Assembly (NCBI GenBank): GCA_945865355.1
Contig: CAMBDN010000149.1
Span: 1-6,273 of the forward strand
Direction: 5' to 3'
DNA length: 6,273 bases
Source of the DNA: Legionella genomosp. 1
GTDB taxonomy: Bacteria > Pseudomonadota > Gammaproteobacteria > Legionellales > Legionellaceae
Under the pieces are notes generated by a model. That model was not told the origin of the DNA and searched no databases. It saw only the letters and a program-made list of their open reading frames with translations. Position 1 is the first letter of the stretch; each line of letters opens with the position of its first letter. Shown in pieces: positions 4,026 to 6,273 of the stretch. The position numbers were made by a program, and so were the translations under genes.

Positions 4026-6273
4026 TTACTGGGCGTGTAAATCATTATTTACTTTTTTCTTCACACTTTTAACAGGCTTGGTCGTAATTGGGCTCGTTAA
4101 CGCCTGATCCACCAGTGGACTACGTTGCAATGCTATCTCTAGAACCTCATCAATTGTCTTCACAGGATGTATCGTTAATTTTCTTAAAACGTTATCTGGA
4201 ATCTCAGTCAAATCCTTCTTGTTTTCCTCAGGAATAATCACATGTTTGATCCCTCCACGATGTGCGGCCAAAAGTTTTTCCTTTAGACCACCAATGGGCA
4301 GAACCTGGCCTCGTAAGGTAATTTCTCCGGTCATTGCAACGTCTGCCCTGACTGGGATTTGCGTCACAGCAGAAACGATGGCCGTGCACATCCCAATCCC
4401 GGCGCTTGGACCATCCTTAGGCGTTGCTCCCTCCGGGACATGAACATGATAATCATATTTGTCATAGAAATCTTCAGGAATACCAAACGACTTGGCACGG
4501 CTTCTAACAACCGTCATTGCCGCATGAATTGATTCTTGCATCACCTCACCCAATTGGCCAGTGTGCAAAGTCTTGCCTTTCCCTTGCATGACGGATGCTT
4601 CAATTGTAAGCAGCTCTCCACCAACGCTGGTCCACGCCAAACCAGTCACTTGCCCTATAAGGTCAAAATTTTCAGCCAGACCGTAACGATATTTTTTTAC
4701 ACCCAAATATTTTTCAATATTATTTCGAGTCACCTTAACTTTTTTCTCTTGTTTGCTGGTTAGAATATCTTTAACAACTTTCCTGCAAACATGAGCAATA
4801 TCGCGCTCTAAATTACGCACCCCAGCTTCACGTGTGTAATGCCTGACGATCTCGTGTATCGCTCCCTGATGAAATTCAATTTCGTTCGCTTTCAAACCAT
4901 TCAACACCTGTTGTTTTGGCACCAAATAATTTTCAGCAATATTGACCTTCTCATCCTCGGTATAGCCAGCCAACCGTAGCACTTCCATTCTATCCAATAG
5001 TGGCGCTGGAATTTCTAGGGAATTTGCCGTTGCGATGAACATGACATCACTCAAGTCATAATTTACTTCTAAATAGTGGTCGTTAAACGTATGGTTTTGT
5101 TCGGGATCAAGAACTTCCAGCAATGCTGATGCAGGATCACCTCGAAAGTCCATTGCCATTTTATCAACCTCATCTAACATGATGAGAGGATTTTTAACGC
5201 CAGCCTTACATAGTTTTTGAATAATTTTACCCGGCATAGAACCAATATAGGTGCGACGATGACCGCGAATCTCAGCCTCATCACGCACGCCTCCCAAAGC
5301 AATCCGAATAAACGTTCTGCCTGTAGCATTAGCAATGGATTGACCAAGGGATGTCTTACCTACGCCAGGAGGACCAACCAAACAAAGAATGGGGCCCTTT
5401 AGCCGCTTAACACGTTGTTGCACGGCGAGATATTCAATAATACGTTCTTTTACTTTTTCTAAGCCAAAGTGATCTTTATCAAGCATTTTCTCAGCTTTTA
5501 TTAAATCAAACTGTATCTTATTTCTCTTTTTCCAAGGAACCGATAACATCCAATCCAAATAATTACGAATAACGGTGGCTTCAGCTGACATCGGCGACAT
5601 TAATTTTAGCTTATGTAATTCAGCAAATGATTTATCTTTTGCTTCCTTTGGCATACCCGCTTTAGTGATCGACTTTTCTAATTGCTCAAGCTCATTGCCT
5701 TCTTCAGTAATCTCACCGAGTTCTTTTTGGATAGCCTTCATTTGTTCATTTAGATAATATTCACGCTGGCTTTTTTCCATTTGCCGCTTAACACGACCAC
5801 GCACTCGTTTTTCTACTTGTAACAAATCAATTTCATTTTCAATGGCAGCCATTAGACGCTCTAGACGTGTACCAATATCAAGTGTCTCTAATAGCTCCTG
5901 TTTATCTTCAATTTTGAGACTTAAGTGCGCGGCAATTGTATCCGCTAAGCGACCAGGCTCTTCTATCCCACCTAATGAACTTAATACTTCTGGCGGAATT
6001 TTTTTATTGAGTTTGATGTATTGTTCGAATTGTGACATCAATGAACGTGTGAGGATTTCAACTTCTGACACTTTTAAAGCATCACTTACCTCGTGTATTT
6101 CTTCCAAGGTAGCGGCCAAAAAATCATTTTCTAATGAGTAAGATTCAACTTTAACACGTCGCTCACCTTCAACGAGTACCTTGACAGTCCCATCCGGTAA
6201 CTTTAGCAACTGCAAAACGCTAGAAATAGTCCCAACATTAAACAAGTCTTGTGGACTAGGATCATCGTTTGCT
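4026..6273 (-). CDS. lon: ATP-dependent serine protease Lon, N-terminus beyond window edge
   Basis: The frame enters at the window edge (ANDDPSPQDLFNVGT) and runs 749 codons to TAA 4028-4026. By comparison with E. coli Lon about 60 residues are missing, giving a usual total near 810. TTG 6245 is an ordinary internal Leu codon, not the start. Visible parts, numbered from that Leu: the end of the substrate-binding N-domain and coiled coil (to about 240), Walker A GPPGVGKTS (291-299), Walker B LIMLDEVDK (354-362), sensor-1 FIATANS (403-409), the arginine-bearing LLDRMEV (416-422), then the protease domain with catalytic Ser614 in KDGPSAG (codon 4406-4404) and Lys657 in GGLKEK. Lon is a cytoplasmic hexamer that unfolds and degrades misfolded and short-lived regulatory proteins. 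After the conserved end (EIALQ, 703-707) comes a basic tail with KKK near the terminus, ending in DLHAQ and somewhat longer than in E. coli. hupB follows 124 bases downstream. The promoter is outside the window. Confidence 0.98.
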   Translation of the reverse strand, partial: ANDDPSPQDLFNVGTISSVLQLLKLPDGTVKVLVEGERRVKVESYSLENDFLAATLEEIHEVSDALKVSEVEILTRSLMSQFEQYIKLNKKIPPEVLSSLGGIEEPGRLADTIAAHLSLKIEDKQELLETLDIGTRLERLMAAIENEIDLLQVEKRVRGRVKRQMEKSQREYYLNEQMKAIQKELGEITEEGNELEQLEKSITKAGMPKEAKDKSFAELHKLKLMSPMSAEATVIRNYLDWMLSVPWKKRNKIQFDLIKAEKMLDKDHFGLEKVKERIIEYLAVQQRVKRLKGPILCLVGPPGVGKTSLGQSIANATGRTFIRIALGGVRDEAEIRGHRRTYIGSMPGKIIQKLCKAGVKNPLIMLDEVDKMAMDFRGDPASALLEVLDPEQNHTFNDHYLEVNYDLSDVMFIATANSLEIPAPLLDRMEVLRLAGYTEDEKVNIAENYLVPKQQVLNGLKANEIEFHQGAIHEIVRHYTREAGVRNLERDIAHVCRKVVKDILTSKQEKKVKVTRNNIEKYLGVKKYRYGLAENFDLIGQVTGLAWTSVGGELLTIEASVMQGKGKTLHTGQLGEVMQESIHAAMTVVRSRAKSFGIPEDFYDKYDYHVHVPEGATPKDGPSAGIGMCTAIVSAVTQIPVRADVAMTGEITLRGQVLPIGGLKEKLLAAHRGGIKHVIIPEENKKDLTEIPDNVLRKLTIHPVKTIDEVLEIALQRSPLVDQALTSPITTKPVKSVKKKVNNDLHAQ

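Noticed and set aside
6243..6245. TTG as the start codon of lon
   Set aside because: The frame continues upstream to the window edge with Lon-like residues (DDPSPQD), and E. coli Lon has an aligned Leu at about position 68, so this is an internal codon.
1..6273. CRISPR array, insertion sequence, attachment site or prophage remnant at the tRNA pair
   Set aside because: No spaced direct repeats, transposase or integrase frames, or partial tRNA duplicates are present, and the flanking genes are the expected core genes.

Overview
The window reads as chromosomal core sequence from an AT-leaning gammaproteobacterium, most likely Legionella or a close relative in the Legionellales. This rests on the gene order lon - hupB - tRNA-Val - tRNA-Asp - ppiD, on Lon, HU and PpiD sequences of gammaproteobacterial type, and on a PpiD N-terminus that I recall as Legionella-like. 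That placement is from memory, not from a search. Every gene lies on the minus strand, so transcription runs from high to low coordinates.

Region by region, in transcription order: (1) 6273-4026, the ATP-dependent protease lon, missing about 60 N-terminal residues that lie beyond the window edge, with ATPase and Ser/Lys protease motifs intact. (2) 4025-3902, a 124-base spacer with a GC-rich hairpin behind lon and a near-consensus sigma-70 promoter for hupB. (3) 3901-3626, hupB, a complete 91-residue HU protein. (4) 3617-3542 tRNA-Val(UAC) and 3535-3459 tRNA-Asp(GUC), starting only 8 bases after the hupB stop and followed by a textbook intrinsic terminator (3427-3454). HU mRNA and the two tRNAs therefore appear to share a transcript. 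(5) 3426-3233, a roughly 200-base gap with a candidate ppiD promoter overlapped by nested inverted repeats. (6) 3232-1355, ppiD, a complete 625-residue membrane-anchored periplasmic chaperone. (7) 1354-894, a 461-base AT-rich gap with several small inverted repeats and, at its far end, a strong promoter. (8) 893-1, the first 297 codons of an unrecognised multi-pass membrane protein with a His-rich linker; it has no stop codon before the window edge and is truncated there.

Functionally, lon, hupB and ppiD form a familiar protein-quality-control and nucleoid neighbourhood: Lon degrades misfolded and regulatory proteins in the cytoplasm, HU organises DNA, and PpiD helps proteins emerging from the Sec translocon. 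The uncharacterised membrane protein has its own promoter, lies behind a long non-coding gap and is probably not part of that group. I see no mobile element, CRISPR array, toxin-antitoxin pair or phage gene, and no convincing new multi-gene system. The points most worth following are the uncharacterised membrane protein with its promoter/operator region, and the hupB-tRNA mixed transcript.
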